Below, piece after piece: positions 63,746 through 64,000 of a stretch of 64,000 bases of DNA; within the stretch, counting starts at the first letter, position 1, and each line of letters starts with the position of its first letter. Position numbers and translations under genes: made by a program. Below the pieces are notes generated by a model, which did no database searches, was not told the origin of the DNA, and saw only the letters and a program-made list of their open reading frames with translations. Origin of the DNA: Acidianus ambivalens (GTDB lineage: Archaea > Thermoproteota > Thermoprotei_A > Sulfolobales > Sulfolobaceae); assembly GCF_009729015.1 (NCBI RefSeq), contig NZ_CP045482.1, forward strand, positions 1,670,001 to 1,734,000. The letters are read 5' to 3'.

Positions 63746-64000
63746 ATGATAGATCTGTCAGTAAACTTCAACGGCGTAACCTTTCCAAATCCGTTTTTAG
63801 TGGGCTCTGGCCCAACTACTGGAAATCCTCAGAAAATAATTTCTGCTATAAGGGCAGGCTGGGGAGGAGTAGTAGTTAAAACCATCGGAGACTCGATAGT
63901 CAGGAAAGCAGTAAGGCCAATGTATGGCGCATTTAGGAAAAATAAGGAACTAATTGCATTCGAAAACCTGGAACTAATAACTGAGGATCCTTTAGATGTA
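63746..64000 (+). CDS. preA: Dihydropyrimidine dehydrogenase catalytic-subunit-like protein (PreA), 3' end beyond window
   Basis: The first 85 residues are visible. IDLSVNFNGVTFPNPFLVGS, SAIRAGWGGVVVKTIG and then KAVRP match the FMN-barrel start of PreA/DPD and class 1B dihydroorotate dehydrogenases. A TATA-like CATATATTTATT at about 63712-63723 fits the ATG at 63746. It shares its promoter region with the dihydropyrimidinase operon, which favours uracil/thymine reduction over dihydroorotate oxidation. The Fe-S C-terminus of PreA would lie outside the window. Confidence 0.78.
   Translation, partial: MIDLSVNFNGVTFPNPFLVGSGPTTGNPQKIISAIRAGWGGVVVKTIGDSIVRKAVRPMYGAFRKNKELIAFENLELITEDPLDV

Overview
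The window reads as chromosomal DNA of a thermoacidophilic crenarchaeon of the order Sulfolobales (Thermoproteota). Reasons: AT-rich DNA with archaeal TATA boxes about 26 nt before many start codons, GGTG-type ribosome sites inside operons, a PolB2 polymerase operon with a RecA-like remnant, VapBC pairs with AbrB-type antitoxins, archaeal DUF4143 ATPases and IS200/IS605 tnpB elements. The genus cannot be fixed from sequence alone. No rRNA, tRNA or CRISPR array was recognised.

Layout. 1-8.2 kb: a truncated sedolisin-type secreted protease, an APC permease, an acetamidase/formamidase, a frameshifted MFS gene, an ATPase remnant, a DUF4143 ATPase and an MFS transporter. 8.4-10 kb: an AbrB antitoxin whose VapC partner is cut off by a tnpB insertion element. 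10.1-12.5 kb: the PolB2 operon. 12.6-16.1 kb: three poorly understood genes (a frameshifted zinc-ribbon protein, a Pro/Met/Gln-rich protein and a membrane-anchored PLD-like protein) and IS/MFS debris. 16.1-26 kb: two paralogous MFS transporters, a VapBC pair, a glutamine amidotransferase, an aminotransferase, an APC permease, an M20 amidohydrolase, a cytosine-deaminase-like hydrolase and a nucleoside phosphorylase. 26.2-30.8 kb: a complete urease operon, ureAB-C-E-F-G-D. 30.8-44.7 kb: amino-acid and amine catabolism (three APC permeases, an MHS-type MFS, two class III aminotransferases, a ureohydrolase, a glutamine-synthetase-like enzyme, a saccharopine-dehydrogenase-like enzyme and arginine deiminase). 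44.7-54.7 kb: a dense catabolic block (two deaminase-type amidohydrolases, two hydantoinase-type amidohydrolases, a molybdenum hydroxylase large subunit, a nitrilase-family amidase, an FAD oxidase and a Rieske oxygenase). 55-58.6 kb: another APC permease, a phosphoesterase, and ATPase and IS remnants. 58.6-64 kb: an MFS transporter, then a TudS/DUF523-like protein (frameshifted), an NCS1 nucleobase permease and a dihydropyrimidinase in one operon, divergent from a dihydropyrimidine-dehydrogenase-like gene that runs off the window.

How it fits together. The region looks like a nitrogen-scavenging island. Enzymes are present for reductive pyrimidine breakdown (PreA-like, dihydropyrimidinase, N-carbamoyl amidase, omega-aminotransferase). 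There are candidate purine, hydantoin or N-heterocycle steps (Mo-hydroxylase, Rieske oxygenase, FAD oxidase, deaminases). Guanidino compounds would be handled by the ureohydrolase and arginine deiminase, with urea passing to urease. Many transporters surround them. Five APC permeases share the same short N-terminal and C-terminal tags and seem to be a local expansion tied to these enzymes. The pathway assignments are inferences from family and context.
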